NCBI GenBank assembly: GCA_037349105.1
Contig: JAYJMM010000117.1
Span: 3,162,001 to 3,226,000, forward strand
DNA length: 64,000 nucleotides
Direction of reading: 5' to 3'
Origin: Limnomonas spitsbergensis
Lineage: Eukaryota; Chlorophyta; Chlorophyceae; Chlamydomonadales
In this document: piece by piece, positions 34,771 to 45,436 of the stretch
How the letters are laid out: each line of letters begins with the position of its first letter
Numbering within the stretch: the first letter of the stretch is position 1
Position numbers and translations under genes: made by a program
Notes under the pieces: generated by a model
What the model was told of the DNA's origin: nothing
The model's input: only the letters and a program-made list of their open reading frames with translations
Database searches by the model: none

Positions 34771-34872
34771 TTAGGGGTCACGCCCACTGCCAATAGTGGT
34801 GGTTTGTTGGTAGCAAGACAAGGAGGACGGCAGTTTATCTTGTTCCATATCCTAGTTTATTTTGTGACTTGA

Positions 34873-35971
34873 AGTACTTGCGGGCACCAGCCCCATGTAC
34901 CAGATATGATGCTTCGTAAGCAACACTTAAAATCGCGATCTGAACTACCACTTTCTAGGAACCACTAGTAATTAAATCTTCCACTAGGTTACAAGCAGTT
35001 TAAAATCCTCCAAGCAGTTACATGCAGCCAATACCGCCCACTTGGTTACCGCTTACCAGCAGTGAATCTTCCGTTTAGTTCCTAGGAGTCACGATCATCC
35101 AGCTCGTGATAAGCGACTTCTCCTGAATACAACACGTGCTTACAATCGGTAGCAGTTAAACTGTGCGTCCTGCCGAACCCCGCCCCTTGACGTGACGTAT
35201 GACGCATACGCATTTAGCATATATACGTCATATGTTAGGTTGTAGTTTTCAGTAGATAGGTCAGCATCAGGAAACAAGCCAATTGAGCTAACATTATAAG
35301 GTGTCTTGCGAGATCTAAAATTCGCTCGCATGCCTGGCATTGGACAGGCGGATACGAAATGCAGACTAAATAAAGAAATGACATAACCTGAGAAGACCAG
35401 CAGACAAACTGCACCTCATTTCTCCCCCCATAGCTTTTATAACCATGTCACTGCTGGAGGACCCCCACCTCACCTGCATGTCTAAAAACGCCTGATGCAA
35501 GTCCACTGCCTGGCAATTTAAAACATCAAAAAAATACTTGTTAAAACAAAGTACGGCATTACACATTCATTGGCCCCTCTGATCACATTCATGAAAAATA
35601 TTCCCGGCTGAATGGGTCTCAGAAAGCCGCCGCCGGTTAGAGCATGAATGCTACGGCACTCATCACGTCATCAGAAGGCAGAAAAAAAAACAGGTGGCTA
35701 AGGAAAGAAATCCCACGATACCGGTAAACGTACAAACATTCAAAGCTTTGCGTGATCTTGGCAGATCATATGGACATACATCAGTGCTTGCACCTGCTAT
35801 ATCCTAGTAATTGCTGAATGCTATCGAACAGTAAGTTGCCATGACTCTGACTAGACGCTCAAGTCCACGAATAAGCAGGGCGTATGTATATATTTTTTCA
35901 TTTATAAATAAATGCTTTACGGCGCGTTGGACCTCAGTTTTTGTCACCGTCACATCAAAAATGTGACTCCG
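34873..35971. other. Right end of segmental copy A
   Basis: No gene resolved. A minus-strand peptide at 35366-35566 (FDVLNCQAVDLHQAFLDMQ) resembles one at about 54420-54530 (FDILNDRAMDLRQPFLETQ), so this may be another LINE C-terminus. Confidence 0.4.
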
Positions 35972-36290
35972 ATTATACTATGATACAATGTGATATGATA
36001 AAAAAATATGGTGTCACATCCATTGATGTTCAAGAGTTTGTTCCCTCACAGTTTGTAAGGAGCCACACCCTACTTGTCAGTTTTTCTGTCAGAGTGCTTC
36101 AGCAACTAACCGGCGAGACTAGGTGCATCAATGATAGATGCCATGCTGCTCGAGCCACCGTCCGTAGGCTGGGCCGGGTTCGGTCCAATGGTGGTCACCT
36201 TGCGGCCGCCCAGAGGTGGTATGACGTGCAATAAAACAAGCACTGATCCACGCACGGCCCGTCTCGCCCCTCTTGCTTTAGCCAGTCTCG

Positions 36291-38430
36291 CTAAGCACTC
36301 TGCCTTCGCACCCTCATCCCCTTCTTCACCAAGTCCTTCTTGTTGGCGAACAAGCTGCACGCCTTTTCGTGGATTGATCGCGTGATGAAGGTCCATCTCC
36401 TACAGGCATTCATGACAGAGTCTGCAATTAGCAGTCACTCTTTCGCACGGCAAGTCACCACTCTTTCCAATTTGAAAAATCAGCTGAAGTGGCCGGCATT
36501 GGAGTTGTTCTATCACAGGCCAGTGCGTACAAGTTTAGAGAGGGCAGATCCAGTCATGGCATCAAAGTAGGAAATGCCATTTTCCTCACTCCATACCTGA
36601 TGTGGAACATGCCGAGTGTCAAACCCGTGCAGATCATCATGCTGCCGGAGAGGACTGACAAGATGATGGCCACAATTAACCAGGCACGTCCGTCTACTTT
36701 GATCCACAGCCGGCAAAGCGAGAGGACCAGGCCGATGCCATTTGTCAGCCATACTGCCCACTGGTTAAGGATGGAAGCTGTGGTCAAGTCCATAGCGCTG
36801 GCAGAAAGATCCATGTTTGATTGAATGTGATAGAACACATCACCAGATGTGGCCGCACTGCCCGGCTTCGTGGTGAGGTCGCCGGTGGGCTTGACTCTGC
36901 CAAGCAAGCTGTTTAGGTCTCCGGGTTGGTGAGTAGGTACGATGCTCTGGACTGCTTGGATCTCGATCTGCCAGGCACAATAAAGCAAGTGAGAAGATCA
37001 TAATACCGTAATCACTCCACTTAGTAATAGCTACAGAGCGGATTGATCGCTACAAAGGCGATGACTGGGGGGTCACCCATGGGCTGCTGCGCAGATTTTG
37101 TATACTGGATTTTTTTTTCTTCTGCCCCTCTCCCTGTCAAGGGGTTTTCTGAGATGAATGCCTTTCAATATTCGCACATCGGCTATTATATACAAAGAGT
37201 CTGGGCTGCAAGAGCTGCATGTCTTGCTCTTCCGGACAGTGTTGCAGTTGCTCAAGGGGCACCCCATCTCATCTGCATGTTATGGTCTCAGGGCCGGTAG
37301 TGGAGGAGGAAAGGATGTTCTCAGTCATAAAGAACATCAGCAAAACACATAGTATCTGGCTAGAGGCAAAGCACTTGACCTAGTGTGCAAGGGCCTTTCA
37401 CTATTTCAGGGTCACCCTTCAGAAGTTCCATACCTACAAACAGGTTATAACTTATAAGCATGGTTATAAGAGGTCGGTCAGACTGCGTTACGTTTGAGGT
37501 TGCGTTTGACATTCATAATCGAAAATAGCCTATCAGAAGATACGGGCGCAGTTGATTCCATTTAAAAATAGCAATATTTTATCCAAACGTCCCCCCCCCC
37601 TGCGTTTCGTGTCTGCCTTTGCGTTTGCAATCCCAAACGCAACCTCAAACGCAACGCAGTCTGACCGACCCCTAAGCCTTGTTCCTTTAGAACCTTAAAA
37701 TATACACTGATATGATTACCTGGTGTGATCCCGGCATTGTCGATGCCCTGACAGTCGGCAGCCTCTGTTCTTGTGTATGGAGACGTTCATGATGATAAAT
37801 TGTCTGCCTCTCATCTGCCTCTGCCTTCGCCTCGAGGTACTCCTGATGCTGCTTTTTCTCCTCCTGATCTGCCACTGCCTGCCTCTGGAGGTACTCCAGA
37901 TGCCTGTCCTTCTGCTGCTTGTTTGCCGCTGCCTGTGTCTGGAGGCGCTCCTGATGCTGCTCCCTCTGTTGTTGTTCTGCCTCTTCCAGTGCCTTGCATA
38001 GTTCTTGATGCTGCTCATTCTTCAGCTTCTCTGCCTTGCGGTGCGTCAAGAGCAGCCCAGTTAGCAGCTGCTCCCGATCTTGCCCACTTTGCAGCTCCTG
38101 TTCCGCTGCCTGGAGGATATCCCGATGCTGCTCCTTCTGCTGTGGACTGACGGATGCCATGGTTGGTTGCCGTTCTGCGGCAGTGTCGTTTGAGATCCGG
38201 TTTGATCCTTCCCCCTGACCACGCGCTGGTTCCACGTTCACAAATTCTGTCTGTCCGGTAAACACGATTTCTTGTGCTGCCCTGAAATATTCTTCTAGCA
38301 TAAGCAGTTCTTTCTCATCCGACAGCTTGGTCCATCTTTGCAGTTCATAACCCTGAGTTTGCAGTAGTAGTTGTTTCAGTTTAAAATGAAGATCAGACTT
38401 GCGTGTCTTGTCTCTAATTTCAGTGGCCAT
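36291..38430 (-). CDS. Coiled-coil protein with two C-terminal membrane helices, unrecognised
   Basis: Exons 37720-38430 (ATG at 38430), 36597-36967 and 36291-36399 (TAG) join in phase (711+371+109 = 1191 nt, 396 aa) with AG|GT borders (CACCAG|GTAATC; GGCAG|ATCGAG; ATCAG|GTATGG; TGTAG|G). Residues about 95-230 are a Gln/Glu/Lys-rich coiled coil with repeats like ERLQTQAAANKQQKDRHLEY. The C-terminal part has two hydrophobic stretches around WAVWLTNGIGLVLSL and WLIVAIILSVLSGSMMI, then a basic tail (HEKACSLFANKKDLVKK). A TATA-like TTTATATACA lies about 25-35 bp before the ATG, unusually close. The gene occupies the spacer between the two segmental copies and has no second copy. Function unknown; a loose resemblance of the helices to cation-channel segments is not enough to name it. 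Confidence 0.55.
37471..37672. mobile_element. MITE-like element with about 35-bp terminal inverted repeats
   Basis: The left end GGTCGGTCAGACTGCGTTAC then GTTTGAGGTTGCGTTTG is matched in inverted orientation at 37636-37670 (CAAACGCAACCTCAAACGC then AACGCAGTCTGACCGACC). TAAG flanks it at 37467-37470 and 37673-37676, a possible 4-bp target duplication. About 200 bp, non-coding, in the first intron of the coiled-coil gene. Confidence 0.8.
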
Positions 38431-38452
38431 CGTATTTGCAAGATGAAAGAGG

Positions 38453-38468
38453 TTGTATATAAACCCGG
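38453..38468 (-). promoter_or_regulatory. TATA-like box upstream of the coiled-coil gene
   Basis: GGTTTATATACAACC on the minus strand, about 25-35 nt before the proposed ATG. Confidence 0.35.
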
Positions 38469-38498
38469 AGAATCAATCAGCATGAAGTCGGAACCAGA

Positions 38499-38531
38499 GA
38501 GATTTGAACCAGGGGCCCTGGTTCAAATCTC
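38499..38531. repeat. 33-nt near-perfect palindrome
   Basis: 16-nt arms (GAGATTTGAACCAGGG and its exact complement) around a single G. Each arm reads GGTTCAAATCTC on one strand, close to the tRNA B-box (GGTTCRANNCC). Lies upstream of the coiled-coil gene and about 210 bp before segmental copy B. Confidence 0.85.
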
Positions 38532-38769
38532 CTGCAGCGGGTGGGCAATCAGCAAAGTTCCGGGGCGGAGCTTTTTGTCCGAGTGCGGAGTTTGCAATTT
38601 CGAGGCTATGTTATGAAAGATCCTATTGATTGAAGCTATTTTGGACTTAGCTTTACCCGGGCGAATGTCGATTTGGCACTCGTCATGGTCGGTGAAATCC
38701 TGGTGAAATGATGGAGGTGGAAACCAGGGTTGGAAACGTCCGTCTGCCCCCCTGCCTCCACTGCCCCAG

Positions 38770-41700
38770 GCAAGGACCACTTTGTGTGGCTGACGGGCGA
38801 CATGGGTGCCTGCTGGCTTCATGATGAGCCCTTGCTACAGAATCCGATAAAGATTGTACATTGATTGTGGCCTTCAGGTGATGAACAGTAATTAATATTG
38901 TGTGGCTTCGCTACATTTAAGCTACACTTCAGCTACCTCCAGAAATGCTGGTTGGGTCTCTGGCTGTAGGCATGATTTCGAATCATGTGTGCAGATGAGC
39001 AGTAAATCTTATTTTGTGGCTCAGGCACTGTTAAGCTACACTTCAGGTACAGTTCGGCACTTCGTCGGCTACAGTTCAGCTACCTCCGGGCCTTTGGCCA
39101 GGGATGCTGGTTGGGTCTCTATCTGTAGGCATGATTATACATTGGGGCCTACAGAAGAGCAGTAAGTCTTACTACGAGGTTCAGCTACAGTTCAGCTACA
39201 GTTCAGCTACAGTTCAGCCAAATGGGTGAAGGGTGGAGGGCTGATTTCCTGTTTGTACTGCAGTGACACTCTGTACTGCCACAGTCCACTGGGTGTATTA
39301 GCACTGCAGCATCAATGTACTGCGATGACAATGCACTATTGCAGGTGCGCGTGCAGTGCAGTACAAGGCCACTGGCGTTGCAACAGCAATGTACTGCCGC
39401 AGTTGTACCTGCGGTGCAGTACAAGGCCCTCGGGTAGGTGCGACGGAGAAAGGAAGGAACTTGCCGTAGTGGTGTGAGGGTTTTGGAAACGGTGCGGCTT
39501 GGGCTGTGGCACGTCAACGCCACTATAAGCATGCTGCAACACCGCCACTGTACCGCTGCTGCAACACCACCACTGTTCCACTGCTGCAGGTGACAGCAGC
39601 GCAGTACGAGGGCATACCGAACGCCTGGTGGGCTGTGTAGCAGCCTGTCAATCGGCAGTACAACTGCTTCTGGAGTGAAAAAGACGGTGCGCGTGGCTCA
39701 CGCACCTGTTAGGGTTGAGGGCTTAAGAGGGTTCGTACTGTCCTTGGAATTGGATTTATGGGGAGTGCTGGAAGTGGTTTATCATTCATGACTGAGGGCA
39801 TGCCCCATGCACCTTCTTTATGTCCCTTGGAGGGTTAAACACACACGGTGCTTCTTAAGTGCACAGATGACCCCTTTTGGCAGACCTCGGGGCAGCCACC
39901 ACTGGGTCGATGGAGACCAAACCCCAACCAGCCTTTCACCAGCGGACCGAGCAGCAGAGCTTGTTGCCCCAGGCAACCCCGACCACGTACCATTAGTTAG
40001 TCGAATTGTAGCTGAGGCCCTCTAAAAGAAGCAGCGCGGCGTTTGCTTCCTGTTTAACGGGAGTGCCATAGGGAACGCAACATATGGTTTTTAATTGCTG
40101 CCAGGGAAGATCTCGATGTGTCTTCTGGGCGAAGAGTGGGCTTGAAATATCTTGAAATATCTTGAAACGAAACCTCTAACCCTGCTCCTTGGGTCCTTGT
40201 GCTCACCACCCTCAGTGATGAGTCACCAGCACAATCATCACCGTTATAATAGTTACAATTATAATGAAAATCACAATCGCCATGAAAATCACAAAAAATC
40301 AATCGGATTCACAATTCCAATCCCAAGCAAACGGCCTGCTGTCATCCCCCTGCATGCGGTGTTGACCATATCCAATCACGCCTCAGGCCAGGGGGAAACA
40401 AAACCTGGTTGCTCCTGCTCAGGCTCACCGGTACACTTCCTCTCCTGACCTCCTGAGCTGTCTTTCCCCTGCATGCGGTGTTCACCACCTCCAATCACGC
40501 TTCAGGCCAGGGGGAAACAAAACCTGGTTGCTCCTGCTCAGGCTCACCGGTACACTTCCTCTCCTGACCTCCTGAACTGTCATCCCCCTGCATGCAGTGT
40601 TGACCACCTCCAATCACGCCTCAGGCCAGGGGGAAACAAAACCTGGTTGCTCCTGCTCAGGCTCACCGGTACACTTCCTCTCCTGACCTCCTGAACTGTA
40701 TTAAGGCTGAACCAGGAGACCTTCCGGAAGTCCCTAGAGGGGCCGGGTGCGGTCAAGCGGTAGGTGGAATCGGTAAAGTATAACCGTACGGCCAGGGTGA
40801 AGGGTTTAGGGTGAAGGGTTTAGGCCGCTCCTATTCCCAGCCAATTTACCTGGCTGCCAAGGGAGGGAGCAAGGAGTGGATGTGGTCAAGAGTTCAGAGG
40901 CGGCAGTGCAGTACAAGTTAGGGGTTTGAGGGTATCCTGGGTTGGAAAGGGAGAGAGGGGGGGAGCGGAGGGTGGGCGGGGTTTAGAGGTGGGAGGCAGA
41001 ATTTCGTATACCTCAGAGGTTCAGGGTATCCTGGGTTGGAGAGGGAGGGAGAGAGGGAGCGGAGGGTGGGCGGGGTTGAAAGGTGGGAGGAAATCAAGCA
41101 GTGTAACTTAGGGTTTAGGCTAATGGTTGAGGGTTGAGACCCCCCCACCACCCACCACCCATGGTATGACAAGGTGGAAAGGAAGGGGGCGGATAGCATC
41201 ATCATGCATGGAGAGCGAGGGGAGGAGCGGGGTGCATGGGTGCATGGGGGAAGGGTGGGCATGACCCCATCCCGACACACCTGCCCCACCCCATCCCCTC
41301 CCAAAACACCTGCCCCACCACAGATAAGTCCATTGCCATTTGTTTCTTCTCTGCTGTACAGGCAGTACATGCTGTACTTCGGAGGCGGGATCCGGCTGTT
41401 GCAGCCGGAGTACAGTGGGGGCGCGCGACAGGCCTTTTACGACCATGTAGTGCAGCGCAACGACCCTCGGGTGCTGTTTAACAGGTGCTCTACAGACTAT
41501 GGGTGAGTCAATGACATAACACCTACGGGCCCTGCTCACAAAGGCTCGGCTGCGTGGGCGACCAACTGTCCTGTTGGGAGAAAAGAAAAGGAACTTAAGG
41601 GAACGTCTTTAGGGTGCTGTTTAACAGGCGCTCGACAGACTATGGGTAAGTATGGCCATGGGATGAAAGGTAAGGGTTTAGGGTTAAGTTTTTTTTCAAC

Positions 41701-43231
41701 CGAATTCCGAAGACTTGGGTACGGGGAGTTGTAGAAATGGAGTGGAAGGTTGAGGGTGTTAGATGGAGAATGTTGTGTAATCAGAATACTGACTATGGGT
41801 AAATGTTCCTGTGGGGGGGGGTCAGGTTTAGGTGTGATGGCCTCAATGGCCGCTTAGAAGGCCTTGCACCAAATCACCTGCATGGAGGGGCCAGGAAGCA
41901 TAAGCTATGATCTGCTGCGCACTCTTGCAGCATCGCGGATTGCTGCCAGGGACCCACCCTGAACCCTGCTGTGAACCAGGCCTTGCATGCTGTTGTGGAC
42001 TAGCACAGCGTTGGGGACCCACCCTGAATCCTGCAATGAAGTGTGAACCAAAACTCAGATCCTGTTGCAGATTTGCGCAACATCTCGGATTCTGCTATAA
42101 ACCCTAAACTTGAGACCTGCTGTGAGCCACAGCCCAAATTCTGCGGTGAACCAAAACCTGAGATCTGCTGCAAACCTCAGCCTCAACCAAAACCTGAATT
42201 GCTTTGTGGACTTGCGCAGCATTGCGGATTTCTGCCTGGCACCCTACGGAGATGGCTTTGGCGCCCGGCTGCCCTACATGGTGGCTGGGGGCTGCATCCC
42301 GGTCATAGCTCAGGTAGATGCTGTGACAAAGCTATATCCAATCAAGTAGAAGGGATAGGTGGGAAATTTTGTACCCCCCCCCCCAAAAGAACCAGATAAT
42401 GGTCCTTAATCCACCCACATAATTCTTCGAATGGAGGAGCCCATATACAGCAGCCGTGTCCTGTTGGCGGTCGAACCATGTGTTGGACGGTTCATGGTAA
42501 TCCTTTCACAAATTTCAAAGGCGCATACGCATATGTTCACACCATGAGAGCATGTGCCTACCCTACTGTTGACATTTGGTGGTCAAACGATTCCCGAAAT
42601 CTGTTCATTTTTCACTTTTCCACACCTTCTGGCCCAGGAGCATGTGCACCAGCCATTTGAAGATGTACTGCCGTACCCCGACTTCAGCATCATGATCCGA
42701 ATCAAGGACATGCCCCATCTGCTGGAAATACTCGAGGCGGTACCGCTGGAGGACATCCTGAAGTACAGAAGGAGCCTGTGAGTGTGGCACCTGAAGCGAT
42801 TTGCGGTTCAAACCCTCCCGGGCGCCATGTTGGCAAGCACGATAAACTGCAAAAATGCTGAAAATAAAAACGGGGAAATTGAAATTTCACACAAGGCGGT
42901 ACTGCAGAGGTACATGATGATTGATGAAGTACACAAGGATGTACTTCATCAATCATCATGATGATGGTTTCAGTCCCCCGGGGTCGAGCATTGCCCAGCA
43001 GGGCACCTTCGGCATCGCTCTCTTGTTTATTCAATTTGGAAAGCTTGTGGTTTAGGGTTTAGAGCTTTGATGAGGTTTCAGGTGCTTTTTAATGAACCCG
43101 CCTCTATGCTGCTGCGCTACAGGTACGAGCACTATCGAGCGTTCTACTGGATTGACAATGGGCTTGCCTATAATGCCACGCTGGCTAGCCTGCATCGCAA
43201 GCTGCATAACATGTGGGGAAACCATTATTGA
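38770..43231 (+). pseudogene. 5'-truncated, broken copy of GT47 exons 8-14
   Basis: Corresponds to exons 8-14 of the intact gene. Exon 8' (from 38770) has a 4-bp insertion giving TGA at 38862-38864. Exon 9' has TAG at 39638-39640 (GCT GTG TAG for GCT TTG CAG). Exon 10' lost its acceptor and first about 30 nt at about 40698. Exons 11' (41362-41502), 12', 13' and 14' are intact and nearly identical to the parent, with matching splice sites and stop. No copies of exons 1-7 precede it. Translation of a functional enzyme is excluded; a transcript could still arise. Confidence 0.9.
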
Positions 43232-43645
43232 GTCGTGACAATGATATACAGCAACGGGCTTGTCTGCAGTGCCGCACTAGCCAGCCGGCGCCACAACATG
43301 CGGGGACACCACTAAACCAACTTCAGAAAGCTGACTTGCAGGATTGTGAACCCTTCAGTTGTGCCCAGCAATTATTACGCTCGGCGATTACAGGACGCGG
43401 AACACACAAAAGTGACTTGCTTGGCCTCTAGTACGACACCTTGATGTGTCATCTGGTGATCGCCAACATGGTGACCAAGAGGAACTTTGACGTCTGCCTG
43501 TTGGCGCCAGCTGCTCTTCGGGAAGCATCCCTACATGGTTTGAATTTGAAATTGGGGTCGCTGTGCCCAGTCTCACACCCTCCGTGTTGAGGGGGCCTCT
43601 GGGCCGTGCAAGTCTTATGGTTCCTAGTGTGCGAGAGCTGTGTCT

Positions 43646-44940
43646 CTGCGGGTGAGGGGATATGTCATATGGTTTATTAGGCTTATCTTTTGTACCGGAT
43701 TGCGCGCACATGTCTCAAACATGAAATGTGATGCTCTGCATGCTGGACTGGAAAAATATCACACGGTGGTATAATCATTGATATGTATCCACTTTATGGA
43801 GCTAGGATGCCGGAGGCTCTAGGAACCTCGTACAGGTTGCTGATTCCACGGATTTTGTTCATCTGCTCGAGGATTCTCTACTTCTTGTAGATCTGGTTCT
43901 CTGAAGATGCTCTGCCGCTATGACTGACCTTCCTCGCAAGTTCAGTCCGGCTGGTCTCATGTGAATGACATTACACCTCGCGGCCGAGCCTTTGCAGCAT
44001 GGTCCAGTGGTGCAACGTCATTGACACCTCTGGGCCATGCTGTGAAGACTCGGCCGCATGGGCGCCCAACAGCGTGGTTGGTAGGGGGGAAACTTACGGC
44101 TAAAGGAGATTGGGAAGGAACAGACGGCAAAGAGGAAAGGGAAAAAGACCTTCCCCACAAGGAGAAGAGGTGTGAAGAAACCCGAGGCCGTCCAGATCCT
44201 TGCCCTCGAAAAAGAGAGGAAACTAACTTACTACCGGTCGGCAGAAAGTCAGGGAAAGACGGAATTTAAGTTAAGGGACACTTAAAAGACTGGGGGGAAT
44301 CTGAGGGATAGGAAACGAGAAAGGATTTCGCGGCCTCTGAAACGACTAAGCCTCAACGAAAGCTACCACATCCTCCACAAAAGTCAGAGCATGCCTCCAA
44401 AGCCTGCCCTGTTACAAAGCATGGGAAGTCTCTAGCACCCTCTGGGGGGCCTGCCGATCCCCGCTCCTTAAGGTGATCTTGAATGCTGGGGCATTGAATG
44501 CGTCCTCCATATGCTCGCCGTCTCCCCTTGCCCAACATCGCTAGCAGCAACGTGCGTCACGTTGGTGAACGCTGCGCCGGCCCCTAGTGTCAGCCGTGCT
44601 GAACCGCAGACTTAAGTTTGTGCGCGCACAAGCACACTCCCTCTTGCTGGTGCGGCTCCTTGCGCCCACCGTAGGCTGAAACCAGGCGCGGTAGGCGGCC
44701 GCAGACCTATGCTCCATGGCTGGGTCTCTGGGATCTCCTAGGCCGGTGACCTCCAGTAGTGCCCTGCAGTAGGCTGTGTGCACTAGCGCCATCACCTATG
44801 TTACGGGGAGAGGCTGCAGAGCAGTCACTCATTGACTCAGTTTGGGGACGGCTACTCCTTGCTCCAGGTGCTCCAAGGCAGGAAGCCATTCATTCCCTGC
44901 GCAAGCTGTGTCTTTCGATGCTCTGTGTAACAGCAAGCTG
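43646..44940. other. 1.29-kb segment present only in copy B
   Basis: Absent from copy A, where 30013 joins directly to sequence matching 44950. The similar words AGCTGTGTCTCTGCGG (43634) and AGCTGTGTCTTTCGAT (44905) sit at the two edges, consistent with a microhomology-mediated deletion in A. The segment holds unique sequence to about 43960, then LINE. Confidence 0.8.
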
Positions 44941-45290
44941 CATGTCGGCCGCCATGGCAGCCACCATGAGGGGGCTCTCTTACTGTGTTGTTGATGCTAC
45001 CGCTGCGTTGTAGAAGCAGAGGACATGCTGCCACCAACCTCGTTGTAACGATTGGATCTGCAGCTCTCTCATGACCCTCCAGCTTGCAGCGGACGCAGGT
45101 AGCCCCGCAGCCTGACGCAGGTGCTGAAGCAAGCTTGACTGCATCTTGCTCCTGAGGCAATGCCGCGGCTTGAGGTGACCGGTGGCCCACACCACATCAC
45201 CGTAGTTGATCGTAGGCGCAGCATAGACTGACGCCAACCGGATGTGTCTTCGTCTTTCTGCTCCTCACCCAACTCTCGCAAGGAAGTGGG
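43960..45290 (-). mobile_element. Degraded LINE, longer copy
   Basis: Minus strand, 5' to 3': the reverse-transcriptase C-terminal remnant (NYGDVVWATGHLKPRHCL), frameshifted Ala/Arg-rich coding pieces, a C-terminal remnant ending LTFVEDVVAFVEA (compare NLVEDAAGIVEA at 33.7 kb), then a 3' tail of about 350 bp ending at GAGGTGTAATGTCATTCAC near 43966. Several frame breaks; inactive. Confidence 0.6.
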
Positions 45291-45436
45291 GGCTGACGGG
45301 ACTGGGTGCAAGTGGGGCCCTCTTACCTGCTGGCTGCATATCATCAAGGTTTGGCATGGCTGGGGTGGGCAGGAATCACGACCACCGTTAGGCCGTATGC
45401 CATCCGGACAATAATCTGTTTATAAGTTTCCGGGAA

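Larger units (their letters stand above)
24095..35971 (+). repeat. Segmental duplication, copy A
   Basis: Matches 38744-50818 in the same orientation. It starts in the C-rich repeat just before GT47 exon 8 and ends in ACATCAAAAATGTGACTCCG. The offset changes from about 14642 to 13630 (119-bp array contraction in B) and then to 14924 (1.29 kb present only in B). Confidence 0.95.

Noticed and set aside
33733..34872. 379-codon plus-strand frame, identical in both segmental copies
   Set aside because: Antisense to recognisable LINE remnants, biased Ala/Pro/Ser/His composition; identity only reflects recent duplication.
38499..38531. tRNA gene
   Set aside because: Only a B-box-like palindrome; no acceptor stem, anticodon arm or A box visible.
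38744..43231. Second functional GT47 gene
   Set aside because: Two in-frame stops and a lost exon border, and no exons 1-7.
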